A DNA stretch of 64,000 nt from DATLWN01 sp963764315. Its GTDB lineage: Bacteria > Pseudomonadota > Zetaproteobacteria > Mariprofundales > Mariprofundaceae. The position numbers and the translations under genes were made by a program. The DNA is taken from positions 28,501-92,500 of the forward strand of contig CAVXSB010000018.1 of assembly GCA_963764315.1 (NCBI GenBank), written 5' to 3'. Below, piece by piece: positions 17,196-27,452 of this stretch. Under the pieces are notes generated by a model, which was given only the letters and a program-made list of their open reading frames with translations, ran no database searches and was not told the DNA's origin. Each line of letters begins with the position of its first letter. Positions within the stretch are counted from its first letter, which is position 1.

Positions 17196-17205
<10 letters not shown>
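15867..17205 (+). pseudogene. Acetyl-CoA acyltransferase (thiolase), one +1 frameshift
   Basis: Beta-ketoacyl-CoA thiolase, last step of fatty-acid beta-oxidation. The active-site Cys is in HRNCASGMQ near residue 98. The His in NVHGGAVAMGHPVGMTGAR and the second Cys in TLCIGGGQGGAVLL are both present after the break. The frame shifts by +1 at a GGGG run (16328-16331); deleting one G gives ALQRAKGLGARAGALMGLARAHWKPR and a full-length enzyme of about 445 aa. Its end overlaps the FadB-like gene by 10 bp. If the shift is a sequencing artefact this is a normal FadA/FadI-type gene. Confidence 0.82.
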
Positions 17206-19267
<2,062 letters not shown>

Positions 19268-19275
<8 letters not shown>

Positions 19276-21046
19276 GCGCCCGGCCTGTCCGGGACTGGGG
19301 CGGGCGCGCCAGGCCCGGAATCTGGCCGAGCTGCTGCTGGATGCACCGCCGGCATGGCGCGATCGCCCGATGCTGCGCCGCCGCTTGCCGGACGGTAGCT
19401 GGGCGTGTTCGACCCGCGGCCAGGTGCAACAAGCGGTGCTGCGGGTGTCTGCCTGGCTGCAGGCGCAAGCCATCAAACCCGGCGATCGGGTCGGCATTCT
19501 GTCGCACAACAAGCCGGAGTGGCTGATCGCCGATTTCGCTATCCTGGGCATCGGTGCGGTGACGGTGCCGGCCTATTTCACCGATCCCGAGGAGGCCGTG
19601 GCGCACGTGTTCCGCGACGCCGGGGTGTCGCTAATCCTCGTCGAGCCCGGCGAGCAGCGGCAGAAGCTGGCAGGGCTGGATGGTGTTCCCGTCCAGCCGT
19701 TGACCGGGGAGGGGGAGACGCTGTCCGCTGTCGCCGCCGATGCGGCCTGGGATGGACGACTGGCCTCCGCGAGGCCGGCACGCGATGACCTGGCCACCCT
19801 GATCTACACCTCCGGCACGACGGGGCTGCCGAAGGGGGCGATGCTGACGCACGGCAACCTGCTGAGCGATGTAGAGGCGGGCATCGCCGCCGTGCCGGTC
19901 TGGCCCGACGATGTGCTGTTGTCCTTTCTGCCGGTATCCCATGCCTTCGAGCGTACCGTCGGTCATTTCCTGCCGGTGGCGGCGGGAAGCGAGATCGCCT
20001 ATGCCGAGAACGTGTCCACGCTGATGCGCGATATCCCCGAGGTGCGGCCGACGGTGATGATCTCGGTGCCGCGGTTGTACGAGAAGATCTATGCCGGCGT
20101 CATCGCGCATCTGCACCAAGAGCCGGCCTACAAGCGCCGCCTGTTCGCCGCCGCACAAAGGCTGGGAGAGGAACGCCGGACCCTGCGCCTGGACGGCGGT
20201 GATTTGGTCGGTTTCAGGGCGCTGGCCTGGCGGCTGCTCGACCATCTGGTCAATGCCAAACTGCGCCGGCAGCTGGGCGGGCACCTGCGCCTATTCGTGT
20301 CCGGTGGGGCGGCCCTGCACCCGAACATCACCCGCTTCCTGCTGGCGGCGGGCATCACGGTGCTTCCCGGCTATGGCCTGACCGAGGCCTCGCCGGTGCT
20401 CTCCGTCAATGTCGAGCGCCGCATCAAGCCGGAAACGGTGGGGCCGGCACTGCCGGGGGTGGAACTCAGGCTGACGGAGGACGGCGAGCTCTTGGCCAGA
20501 GGCCCGATGGTCATGCGGGGCTACTGGGGGAAGCCCGAGGAGACGGCGGCGATGATCGATGCCGAGGGTTGGCTGCATACCGGCGATAAGGCCGATATCG
20601 ATGCCGAGGGCTATGTACGCATCGTCGACCGCGCCAAGGAGATCATGGTGCTGTCCAATGGCGAGAACGTGCCGCCAGCCGTGGTCGAACAGCATCTGGT
20701 GCAGGATCCCTGCGTGCTGCAGGCGATGATCGTGGCCGAGGGAAGGGATGATGTCGCCGCCCTGCTCGTGCCGGATGTGCGCATGCTGCGCCAGTCCTGG
20801 GAGCACGAGCACAAGGGGCCGCTGCCCGATGCCTGGCGTGTCGATGCCGGCGTGCACGACTGGATGCTGGCGCGCATGGCGAGAGTCACCCACGATCTGG
20901 CCAGCTACATGCGGGTCAGGCACTTCCTGTTCGTGGATGAGGAATGGACGCAGGAGAGTGGGCTGTTAACGCCGACGCTGAAGCTCAAGCGGCGCCTGAT
21001 CGTCGATTTGCATGCCGACGACATCGCGCGCCTGTACGGGGATTAA
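19268..21046 (+). CDS. AMP-dependent long-chain acyl-CoA synthetase
   Basis: Activates a fatty acid to its CoA thioester through an acyl-adenylate. The ANL-superfamily P-loop is YTSGTTGLPKGAMLTHGN (about residues 178-195). Other conserved runs are VSGGAALHP, LPGYGLTEASPVLSVN, GWLHTGDKADID and VDRAKEIMVLSNGENV, with the C-terminal catalytic Lys in 'LTPTLKLKR'. The 592-aa length and insertion pattern fit the eukaryote-like long-chain (LACS/AMP-binding form) type. It is the last gene of the thiolase/FadB/ligase operon, which provides a complete lower beta-oxidation path except for an acyl-CoA dehydrogenase. It overlaps the convergent amrS by 4 bp. Confidence 0.92.
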
Positions 21047-22125
21047 TGCCGCATCGGCATATCGACGGGTAGGCGATGGTTCCCGAAGGCACCGGCGAAG
21101 GCCGAAAATCGTCCCGGGATGGCGGTGCCGCAGTGCGGGCAGTGCCCGTCGGCATCAAGCCGGTAGACGGGAATCTCGTACCAGTCGCGCACGATCACCG
21201 CGGACTTGCACCCGGGGCAGTAGGTGGTGCCACCGTCCGGATCGTGCACATTGCCGGTGTAGACGTAGTGCAGGCCGGCGTCCATGGCGATGGCGCGGGC
21301 CCGGCGCAGGGTGGACGTCGGCGTGGGCGGCACATCGCGCATTTTCCAGTCCGGATGGAAGGCGGAGAAATGCAGCGGCACGTCGGGGCCCAGGTGCTCG
21401 GTGAGCCAGTCCGACAGGGCGCGGATCTCCCCGTCGCTGTCGTTTTGGCCGGGGATCAGCAGGGTGGTGATCTCGAACCAGACCTCGGTCTCGTGTTTAA
21501 GGTAGATCAGCGTATCCAGCACCGGCTGCAGATGCCCGGAGCACAGATCGTGGTAGAAGCCCTCGCTGAAGCCCTTCAGGTCGATATTGGCGGCATCCAT
21601 ATGCGCGAAGAACTCGCGCCTCGCCTCCGGGTGGATATAGCCGGCGGAGACGGCGATGCTGTCGATACCCTGACGGCGGCAGGCCTCGGCGGTATCCACC
21701 GCATATTCGAGGAAGATCACCGGGTCGTTGTAGGTATAGGCGATGGCTCGGCTCGCGGTGGCGATGGCGGCGCGGGCGATGTCCGCGGGGCTAGCCTCGG
21801 CGCTCAGGCGGTCGAATTCACGGGACTTGCTGATGTCCCAGTTCTGGCAGAACTTGCAGGTGAGGTTGCAGCCGGCGGTACCGAAGGACAGCACCCGGCT
21901 GCCCGGATAGAAGTGGTTCAGCGGTTTCTTTTCCACGGGGTCGACGCAGAAGCCGGAGGAGCGGCCATAGGTGGTCAGCACCAGCTGTTCGCCCTCGCGC
22001 TTTCGCACGAAGCACAGGCCCCGCTGGCCGTCGCGCAGCTTGCAGTCGCGCGGGCAGACATCGCACTGGATGCGGCCATCGTCCAGGGCGTGCCAGTAGC
22101 GGGCAGGGTGATGCGGATCAGCCAT
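21043..22125 (-). CDS. amrS: AmmeMemoRadiSam system radical SAM enzyme
   Basis: Radical S-adenosylmethionine enzyme of 360 aa. The 4Fe-4S cluster motif is GCNLTCKFCQNW (CxxxCxxC, near residue 85). An N-terminal C..C..C cluster (CDVCPRDCKLRDGQRGLC) and a C-terminal four-Cys knuckle (YCPGCKSA...HCPHCGTA) frame the barrel, as in the AmrS family. The reaction catalysed is unknown. It is co-oriented and overlaps (8 bp) with amrA, which overlaps amrB: the three genes that define this conserved but uncharacterised system. Confidence 0.93.
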   Translation of the reverse strand: MADPHHPARYWHALDDGRIQCDVCPRDCKLRDGQRGLCFVRKREGEQLVLTTYGRSSGFCVDPVEKKPLNHFYPGSRVLSFGTAGCNLTCKFCQNWDISKSREFDRLSAEASPADIARAAIATASRAIAYTYNDPVIFLEYAVDTAEACRRQGIDSIAVSAGYIHPEARREFFAHMDAANIDLKGFSEGFYHDLCSGHLQPVLDTLIYLKHETEVWFEITTLLIPGQNDSDGEIRALSDWLTEHLGPDVPLHFSAFHPDWKMRDVPPTPTSTLRRARAIAMDAGLHYVYTGNVHDPDGGTTYCPGCKSAVIVRDWYEIPVYRLDADGHCPHCGTAIPGRFSAFAGAFGNHRLPVDMPMRH

Positions 22126-22681
22126 GGTCGTGCTTACTCTCTTCGTACTCCTCTACGCGGTAGCGGGAAAGGCGGATGTCCGCATGCCAGAAGTCCGGCG
22201 GCAGCCCCGCCTTGCATTTGAGATGGGTCAGGAATTCGCCGGCATCGGGCAATTGCTGCCAGACCTGCGGCAGGAAGGTGCCGCGATGGCCCCGGTAATC
22301 GAGGATCAGCCCGTCCGCGCCCGGTACCAGCTGGTCGATGGCATCGGCCTCGCTGTGCACCGGCATCCATTCTGCGGCACCGAGCACGGATACGGAGATG
22401 TCGATATCCCCGAACTCTTCCATGGCCAGCGGCGGGAAGCGGAAATCCCGGAAGGCGGCGGCCACGGCATTGGCCTGCACATCCTCGGCCAGTGGGCGCA
22501 CCGGCATCAGGCTGCCGATGCAGCCGCGCAGGCGCCCACCCAGATGCAGGGTGACGAAGCTGGCGCCGTTCTCTGTCAGCGCATCCGGTAGCGATCCCTT
22601 GTCGGCAGGCAGCCCGAGGGTGCGGGCGATGGCGGCGCGGGCGATGGCCGGCAGCAGCATGGCGTCGTGCCGCTCAGGCAT
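22118..22681 (-). CDS. amrA: AmmeMemoRadiSam system protein A (AMMECR1 domain)
   Basis: 187 aa of AMMECR1 fold. The signature LRGCIGSLMPVRPLAEDVQANAVAAAFRD lies near residues 51-79, then FPPLAMEE and 'ISVSVLGA', with the C-terminal 'TFLPQVWQQLPDAGEFLTHLKCKAGLP'. AMMECR1 proteins occur in all domains of life without an established enzymatic role. The start at 22681 lies inside the end of amrB (8-bp overlap), which indicates translational coupling; the same frame stays open further upstream but reads antisense-like text there. Confidence 0.93.
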   Translation of the reverse strand: MPERHDAMLLPAIARAAIARTLGLPADKGSLPDALTENGASFVTLHLGGRLRGCIGSLMPVRPLAEDVQANAVAAAFRDFRFPPLAMEEFGDIDISVSVLGAAEWMPVHSEADAIDQLVPGADGLILDYRGHRGTFLPQVWQQLPDAGEFLTHLKCKAGLPPDFWHADIRLSRYRVEEYEESKHDHG

Positions 22682-23465
22682 CGGCTGGCTCCTGAAAGGC
22701 GATGGCGGCATAGCCGACGACGCGCTGCCTGTCCCCGGCCGTGTCGCCGGAGTTGCACAGTTGCAGCAACTTCGGCTCCAGTGGCGAGGCCCGGAGCGAG
22801 CGAAGCAGGCCGTTGATCGGTGCGGCACCGCATGCCTGGCGATAATCGGCCAGCGTCCGGCCGGCCAGGATATCGTCCACCGTGCGTGCATCCAGGCGAC
22901 GGGCGGTGTCGTAATCGTGGTAATGCGACAGATCCGAGCTGATGACGATGGCCAGATCCGGCTCGCGGCGCAGCCGGTCGATGATGACGCCGACCATGGC
23001 GGCCATGGCATCGCCGACGGCCAGCGGCACCAGGCTGAATGCCCCCAGCCGCCGTTGCAGAAAGGGCAGGTGCACCTCCAGCGCATGCTCTTGCCGGTGT
23101 GCTGCATCGTTGATGCTGACCCCCGGCAGGCGGGCCAGCTCGTCGCAAAGCGGCCGGTCCAGCGGCACCTCGCCAATGGGTGTGGCGAAGGCGTCGCAAT
23201 CTGGGAGCGCCAGCCCACGCACCGGATGCCGGTGCACGGGGCCGAGCACGGCCACCTTGCGTATACCCTGCGGCAGGGTCATATAGGCATGGGCGGCGGT
23301 TGGGCCGGAATAGATGTAGCCGGCATGGGGGGCGATGACGATGCGGCAGGGGCGCAGGTCGGCGGGCAGCCTGGCTGCGGCCAGCATGGCATCCACCGTC
23401 CGGGTCAGGGCGGTGGCATCGGCCGGGTAGAAGCTACCGGCAACGGCGGCAGGTCGGATATGCAT
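22674..23465 (-). CDS. amrB: AmmeMemoRadiSam system protein B (MEMO family)
   Basis: 263 aa of the MEMO/extradiol-dioxygenase-like family. It starts MHIRPAAVAGSFYPAD, the typical N-terminus, and carries APHAGYIYSGPTAAHAY, GPVHRHPVRGLALP, EHALEVHLPFLQ and VISSDLSHYHDYDTA; the histidines correspond to the metal site of the fold. An ATG four codons earlier is possible. It is the first gene of the amrB-amrA-amrS operon. MEMO1 in animals is a copper/iron-linked protein; the bacterial role is unknown. Confidence 0.93.
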   Translation of the reverse strand: MHIRPAAVAGSFYPADATALTRTVDAMLAAARLPADLRPCRIVIAPHAGYIYSGPTAAHAYMTLPQGIRKVAVLGPVHRHPVRGLALPDCDAFATPIGEVPLDRPLCDELARLPGVSINDAAHRQEHALEVHLPFLQRRLGAFSLVPLAVGDAMAAMVGVIIDRLRREPDLAIVISSDLSHYHDYDTARRLDARTVDDILAGRTLADYRQACGAAPINGLLRSLRASPLEPKLLQLCNSGDTAGDRQRVVGYAAIAFQEPADA

Positions 23466-23719
23466 AGACCTTATCATTATAAGGTTAAATGCCGGGCCGG
23501 GCCAGCCCCCCCTATGGCGATTCATCATCGGCGCTCGCCGTCTACACTCAAAAAGCACCGGATGCCGGTAGGATCGGCGATGGAGGAAGGATGCCCGTAC
23601 ATCATCTCCTAACGCACGCGATGGCTTTCCCCCATCTGCCGGTGGTACATCGGTCATGCTGATCGTCCTGTCTCTTGTCACCCTGTTGCTGATGCTGAGC
23701 GTGGCCGCCGTCACCTTCG

Positions 23720-23995
23720 GTGGGACCGGAAATGCCGCCGCCACTGCGCAATATCGAGGCCGTGCGGCGCCCCTGTACCGTCATCGCCGGCCTTGATGAT
23801 GATCTGTTCTACACGGATAGCCTGGAGCCGATCTTCCGCAGCCTCGGTCAATCGTAGCCGGTGACGCTGCTTCCCGGCATCAGCCACGCAGACCTGGTTC
23901 TGAACGCGAAGGGGATATCCGCTCTCTGTTGCCGCGCTGCATATGCCGGCTATGCGCAAACAGGTAGCTGCCTTGCCCCGAACTGTGATCGATAG
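23720..23995 (+). pseudogene. Alpha/beta-hydrolase C-terminal remnant
   Basis: In the 617-bp gap before the next gene, one frame reads 'LRNIEAVRRPCTVIAGLDDDLFYTDSLEPIF', passes an in-frame TAG at 23855-23857, and continues 'PVTLLPGISHADLVLNAKGISAL'. This is the order of the acid (Asp) and His segments in the C-terminal third of alpha/beta-hydrolases, with the catalytic-type His in 'GISHADL'. No nucleophile-elbow region is present upstream, where another frame holds a hydrophobic stretch (23656-23720). I read it as a degenerate fragment. The rest of the gap (23466-23655, 23996-24082) holds nothing I can name besides a TACGTA repeat. Confidence 0.5.
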
Positions 23996-24014
23996 GTAAG
24001 CGGCCGTACGAGTT

Positions 24015-24035
24015 AATACGTATTCAAATTACGTA
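24015..24035. promoter_or_regulatory. TACGTA repeat, possible operator
   Basis: AATACGTATT (24015-24024) is a perfect 10-bp palindrome, and a second TACGTA follows at 24030-24035, 13 bp after the first, in an AT-rich stretch 48 bp before the DUF2934 gene. It could be an operator or promoter region; no regulator can be named. Confidence 0.3.
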
Positions 24036-24082
24036 TATATCCTGCGTAAATCCCCTTACTTCGGATGCAAAGGAGATGTGGC

Positions 24083-24316
24083 ATGAGCAGTGCGCCAAGA
24101 CAACCTCGGGTAACGACGAAACGATCGAACGGCAATGCCGGTGGTGGCGGCGAAGATCGCGCCCACAGGATCGCCGAGGCCGCCTATTTTCTGGCACGAC
24201 AGCGGGGATTCTCCGGCGGGGATCCGGTGCAGGATTGGCTGGAGGCGGAACAGATGATCGATTCGCTGTCGGCGGGCGCCAGAGCGCGGAAGAAAACGCC
24301 TAAACCGGCACTGTAG
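24083..24316 (+). CDS. DUF2934 domain protein
   Basis: A 77-residue protein. After a basic, Gly-rich N-terminus it has 'HRIAEAAYFLARQRGFSGGDPVQDWLEAEQMID', the conserved core of DUF2934, a short helical domain of unknown function often near stress or redox genes. AGGAG lies eight bases before the ATG. It is the first of three small co-oriented genes, followed after 22 bp by a Cys-rich SAP-like protein. Confidence 0.85.
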   Translation: MSSAPRQPRVTTKRSNGNAGGGGEDRAHRIAEAAYFLARQRGFSGGDPVQDWLEAEQMIDSLSAGARARKKTPKPAL

Positions 24317-24338
24317 TAAAGCAGGGTGGGAGCAAGCA

Positions 24339-24554
24339 ATGGGGTTGAAAGAAATTCAACGACTGGCACAGGCCTTGGGCATTAGGGATGTCCAGGCCAT
24401 GAACATCAGCGCCCTGATCCATTCCATCCAGTACGAGGAGGGGCATCTGCCATGCTTTTCCGAGGCCTGGAGCGCTCCATGCGGGATGGATGTATGCCCG
24501 TTCTCGCTTGCGTGCAGCAGCAATCGCCGGGTCAGAGCGGCACCCCGGCAATAA
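24339..24554 (+). CDS. Small SAP/Rho-N-like Cys-rich protein (short copy)
   Basis: 71 aa. The N-terminal ~37 residues (EIQRLAQALGIRDVQAMNISALIHSIQYEEG) have the helix pattern of SAP/Rho N-terminal-like nucleic-acid-binding modules. Then comes a Cys cluster CF-x8-C-x4-C-x5-C and a basic tail (NRRVRAAPRQ). The same layout is repeated at the N-terminus of the next gene (RRAKALGI...AELVRRIQIREGLYPCF), so the two arose by duplication. Small proteins of this type occur in other proteobacteria and may bind metal through the cysteines; no function is established. GGTGGGAG precedes the start. Confidence 0.6.
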   Translation: MGLKEIQRLAQALGIRDVQAMNISALIHSIQYEEGHLPCFSEAWSAPCGMDVCPFSLACSSNRRVRAAPRQ

Positions 24555-24586
24555 CGAACCAATCGGCCTTGAGAGGGGATGAATGC

Positions 24587-25195
24587 ATGGCTATGGACGA
24601 GGTATACCGCCGCGCCAAGGCACTTGGCATCGCGCACGCCGAGCACATGAAAAGGGCGGAACTGGTGCGTCGAATCCAGATCAGGGAGGGGCTTTATCCA
24701 TGCTTTGACCAGCAGTGGTGCAGGCCAAGTCAGCATCATCGGTGCAGCTGGAATGCCGACTGCCAGGCGCATCTGGATCCGGTACAGGGGCTGATCCTGT
24801 CGGACAACGTCATCGTCGGTCATCAGGTGGCCTCGTTGCTGCGCGCCACCTACGGCTGGCAGATGCAGGTGACGCACAGGGACAAGCAGGCCTATGGTCT
24901 GATCCTGCAGGGCAATATGGACGTGGTCATCGCCGACATCGATGCCGCGGACCTCGGCGGGCTGGCCGTGCTGGCCTATGCCAGGCATCACTGGGGCTCC
25001 ATCATGACCTATGGCATCACCGAGAGTCGGGATGCCTATCTGAAGCGGCTCGCCCGGGACATGGGCGGATGTCAGGGCTTCTTTCATGTCGTCGAGGGCC
25101 GGCTGGAGATCGATACCCGTGCCGGCATGGCAGAGCAAATCTTGCGGCGCAGCGCTTCCTCAATGGCGGCCGATATATCCACCACCACCGAGTAA
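24587..25195 (+). CDS. SAP-like Cys-rich module fused to a degenerate receiver domain
   Basis: 202 aa. Residues 1-40 repeat the SAP-like segment of the preceding gene and are followed by C-x6-C-x7-C-x5-C (CFDQQWCRPS...RCSWNADC). Residues ~65-185 look like a two-component receiver: 'GLILSDNVIVGHQVASLL' for beta1/alpha1 and 'DVVIADIDAADLGGLAVLAYAR' for beta3/alpha3, where the Asp of 'IAD' aligns with the phospho-acceptor. The usual acidic pair is reduced to one Asp and the switch Lys of beta5 is absent. A protein at 50010-50450 carries the same domain. GAGAGGGG precedes the ATG; a longer frame from 24452 overlaps the previous gene and is not preferred. Confidence 0.65.
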   Translation: MAMDEVYRRAKALGIAHAEHMKRAELVRRIQIREGLYPCFDQQWCRPSQHHRCSWNADCQAHLDPVQGLILSDNVIVGHQVASLLRATYGWQMQVTHRDKQAYGLILQGNMDVVIADIDAADLGGLAVLAYARHHWGSIMTYGITESRDAYLKRLARDMGGCQGFFHVVEGRLEIDTRAGMAEQILRRSASSMAADISTTTE

Positions 25196-25201
25196 CTGGG
25201 A

Positions 25202-25798
25202 TTAGGCTTCCGGCTTGCCGTCGCCGCCGCGATGGAGCTTGCGCACATGCGCATGCCCGTAGCGGATATAGGCCCAGATCGCGATCAGCGCGATGATGGT
25301 GACGACGATGGCCAGCCCTTCGATGCCGAAGCGGTCGATGATGGCGATGGCGGCGACGCCGAGCAGGTGCCCGCCGGCATAGATGATCAAGGCCCAGCTC
25401 AGGCAGTTGACGATCTGCAACAGGATGAAACGCCGCAGACCGATCGACGAGCACCCGAACAGGATGGCGGAGATCAGGCGGGTGCCATACAGGTATTGGA
25501 GGATGAAGATCGACCAGTGCGCGTAGTGGTCGAGAATCTTGTTGGCCTTATCGTAATGCCGGTTCAGAAAGGGCACGGCGCGGATGATCTGCATGCCGCG
25601 CCAGCGGCCGATGGCGAAGTATATGAGATGGCCGGCGAAGGCGCCGCCGGCGCCGGCGGCAATGACCTTCCACGGCTCCATCAGGCCGGCGGCGGCCAGG
25701 GCGGCGGCAGCGATGAGTGCCGATTCGCCCTCGATGAAGGTCCAGATGAACACGGCCCAGTAGCCGTAGAGATGAATCAGGTGCTGCGCCATCTCCAT
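25202..25798 (-). CDS. DedA family membrane protein
   Basis: 198 aa with five or six membrane segments. The family features are an N-terminal acidic re-entrant region (FIEGESALIAAAALAAAGL), 'GAGGAFAGHLIYFAIGRWRG' and the basic cytoplasmic 'YLYGTRLISAILFGCSSIG', equivalent to the F/YxxG-R motif. DedA/VTT proteins scramble or flip lipids such as undecaprenyl phosphate or phosphatidylethanolamine and support membrane homeostasis. It lies downstream of hisF on the same strand (35 bp) and may be read from the his operon; convergent with the gene at 24587. Confidence 0.88.
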   Translation of the reverse strand: MEMAQHLIHLYGYWAVFIWTFIEGESALIAAAALAAAGLMEPWKVIAAGAGGAFAGHLIYFAIGRWRGMQIIRAVPFLNRHYDKANKILDHYAHWSIFILQYLYGTRLISAILFGCSSIGLRRFILLQIVNCLSWALIIYAGGHLLGVAAIAIIDRFGIEGLAIVVTIIALIAIWAYIRYGHAHVRKLHRGGDGKPEA

Positions 25799-25833
25799 GG
25801 CCTAGCCCCGTCCGTAGGGCAGAGGCCCCGCGT

Positions 25834-26589
25834 TCACAGGCGCACCGGGATGCCACGGCTGGCCAGGTACTGCTTGGCCTCGCCGACGGTATGTTCGCCG
25901 AAATGGAAGATACTGGCGGCCAGTACGGCATCGGCCTTGCCCTGGCTCAGGCCCTCGGCCAGATGCTCCAGGCTACCGACGCCGCCGGAAGCGATCACCG
26001 GTGCCGTCACCGCCTCTGCCACCGCACGCGTCAGCGGGATGTCGTAGCCCTGCTTGGTGCCGTCGGCATCCATGCTGGTGAGCAGGATCTCGCCGGCCCC
26101 GTAGTCGCACATGCGCGTAGCCCATTGCACGGCATCGATGCCGGTCGGCTTGCGTCCGCCGTGCGTGAAGCACTGCCAATGATCACCGACGCGCTTGGCA
26201 TCGACGGCGACGACGATAGTGGACGAGCCGAAGCGCTCGGCCGCCTCGCGCACGAACTCGGGACGTGACAGCGCGGCGGTGTTGATCGATACCTTGTCGG
26301 CACCGGCATGCAGCAGGGCCTCGATGTCGGCGAGCTCCTTGACCCCGCCGCCGACGGTCAGCGGCATGAACACATGCTCGGCCACGGCGGTCACCATGTC
26401 GTACAGGGTGTCGCGGTTCTCGTGGCTCGCACGGATGTCCAGGAAGGTCAGCTCGTCCGCCCCCTGCTCGTCGTAGCGCATGGCCGCCTCGACCGGGTCG
26501 CCGGCATCGACGATGTCGACGAACTGCACGCCCTTGACGACGCGGCCGCCGGCCACATCCAGGCAGGGGATGATCCTTTTACTTAGCAT
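25834..26589 (-). CDS. hisF: Imidazole glycerol phosphate synthase, cyclase subunit
   Basis: With HisH it converts PRFAR and ammonia to imidazole glycerol phosphate and AICAR. The beta-alpha barrel is complete: MLSKRIIPCLDVAGGRVVKG with the catalytic Asp, 'DELTFLDIRAS', 'GADKVSINTAAL', 'VVAVDAKRV' and the second catalytic Asp in 'TSMDADGTKQGYD', with 'VIASGGVGSLEHL'. Length 251 aa is normal. The start at 26589 follows an unusual 131-bp spacer after hisA. hisI/hisE, which usually follow, are not in this window. Confidence 0.97.
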   Translation of the reverse strand: MLSKRIIPCLDVAGGRVVKGVQFVDIVDAGDPVEAAMRYDEQGADELTFLDIRASHENRDTLYDMVTAVAEHVFMPLTVGGGVKELADIEALLHAGADKVSINTAALSRPEFVREAAERFGSSTIVVAVDAKRVGDHWQCFTHGGRKPTGIDAVQWATRMCDYGAGEILLTSMDADGTKQGYDIPLTRAVAEAVTAPVIASGGVGSLEHLAEGLSQGKADAVLAASIFHFGEHTVGEAKQYLASRGIPVRL

Positions 26590-26720
26590 GTCACTCGACT
26601 CGCCTTCGGGCTTTCCTGACCGCAGGCTTTCGGCGCTGCGCAGGCGCGCGGTCCTGCTACGCTCACGGGCTCGATATGCTCGCCCGTCCCGCGTCCTGCG
26701 GGGAGATATGGCGGACCCAT

Positions 26721-27452
26721 TCATGCTGCGAGCTCCCGCATGGCGGCGGTGAAATCCAGCGCGCCCTCGTAGATGGCCCTTCCTGTGATGGCGCCGCAAA
26801 TGCCTTCGCCGCTGTGTGCGGCCAGCTCGAGTACGTCGTCGAGCCTGGAGACGCCGCCGGAGGCGATGACCGGGATCGACACGGAGCGGGCCAGCCTGAG
26901 CGTCTCCTCGATATTGGGGCCGCTGAGCATGCCGTCGCGGGCGATGTCGGTGTAGATGATGGCGGACACGCCCGCGTCCTCGAAGCGTCGGGCCAGGTCG
27001 ACGGCGGAAACATCGGTGACATCGTCCCAGCCATGCACGGCCACCATGCCGCCCTTGGCGTCGATGCCCACACAGATGCGTCCCGGAAAGCGCTGACAGG
27101 CTTCGGTGACGAGCTCCGGGTTCGATACCGCCACCGAGCCGAGGATGACGCGATCCACGCCGAGCCCCAGCATGCCCTCGATCATGCCCAAATCGCGCAG
27201 GCCGCCGCCCAGTTGCACCGGGATGTCGAGTGCGGCACAGATGCCTTCCACGGCGGCACGATTCTCCGGATGGCCGGCGAAGGCGCCGTCCAGGTCGACC
27301 ACGTGCAGGCGCCTGGCTCCCTGGGCCTGCCAGCGGCGTGCCATGGCCACCGGGTCGTCGCCGTAATCGGTGGCATCGTCCATGCGGCCCTGCTTCAGGC
27401 GCACACAGTGACCGCCCTTCAGGTCGATGGCTGGGATCAGTTCAAAATTCAT
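26721..27452 (-). CDS. hisA: ProFAR isomerase HisA
   Basis: Isomerises ProFAR to PRFAR in histidine synthesis. It shows 'LIPAIDLKGGHCVRLKQG' with the catalytic Asp, 'LHVVDLDGAFAG', 'PVQLGGGLRD', 'VILGSVAVSNPELV' and the second catalytic Asp in 'YTDIARDGMLSGPN'. It has 243 aa. The start at 27452 overlaps the hisH stop by 4 bp (ATGA). A 131-bp spacer (26590-26720) separates it from hisF, in contrast to the tight packing of the upstream genes. Confidence 0.97.
   Translation of the reverse strand: MNFELIPAIDLKGGHCVRLKQGRMDDATDYGDDPVAMARRWQAQGARRLHVVDLDGAFAGHPENRAAVEGICAALDIPVQLGGGLRDLGMIEGMLGLGVDRVILGSVAVSNPELVTEACQRFPGRICVGIDAKGGMVAVHGWDDVTDVSAVDLARRFEDAGVSAIIYTDIARDGMLSGPNIEETLRLARSVSIPVIASGGVSRLDDVLELAAHSGEGICGAITGRAIYEGALDFTAAMRELAA

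Noticed and set aside
26590..26720. Possible dispersed repeat between hisA and hisF
   Set aside because: It has repeat-like arms (GACCGC/GCGGTC) but no second copy was noticed elsewhere in the window.
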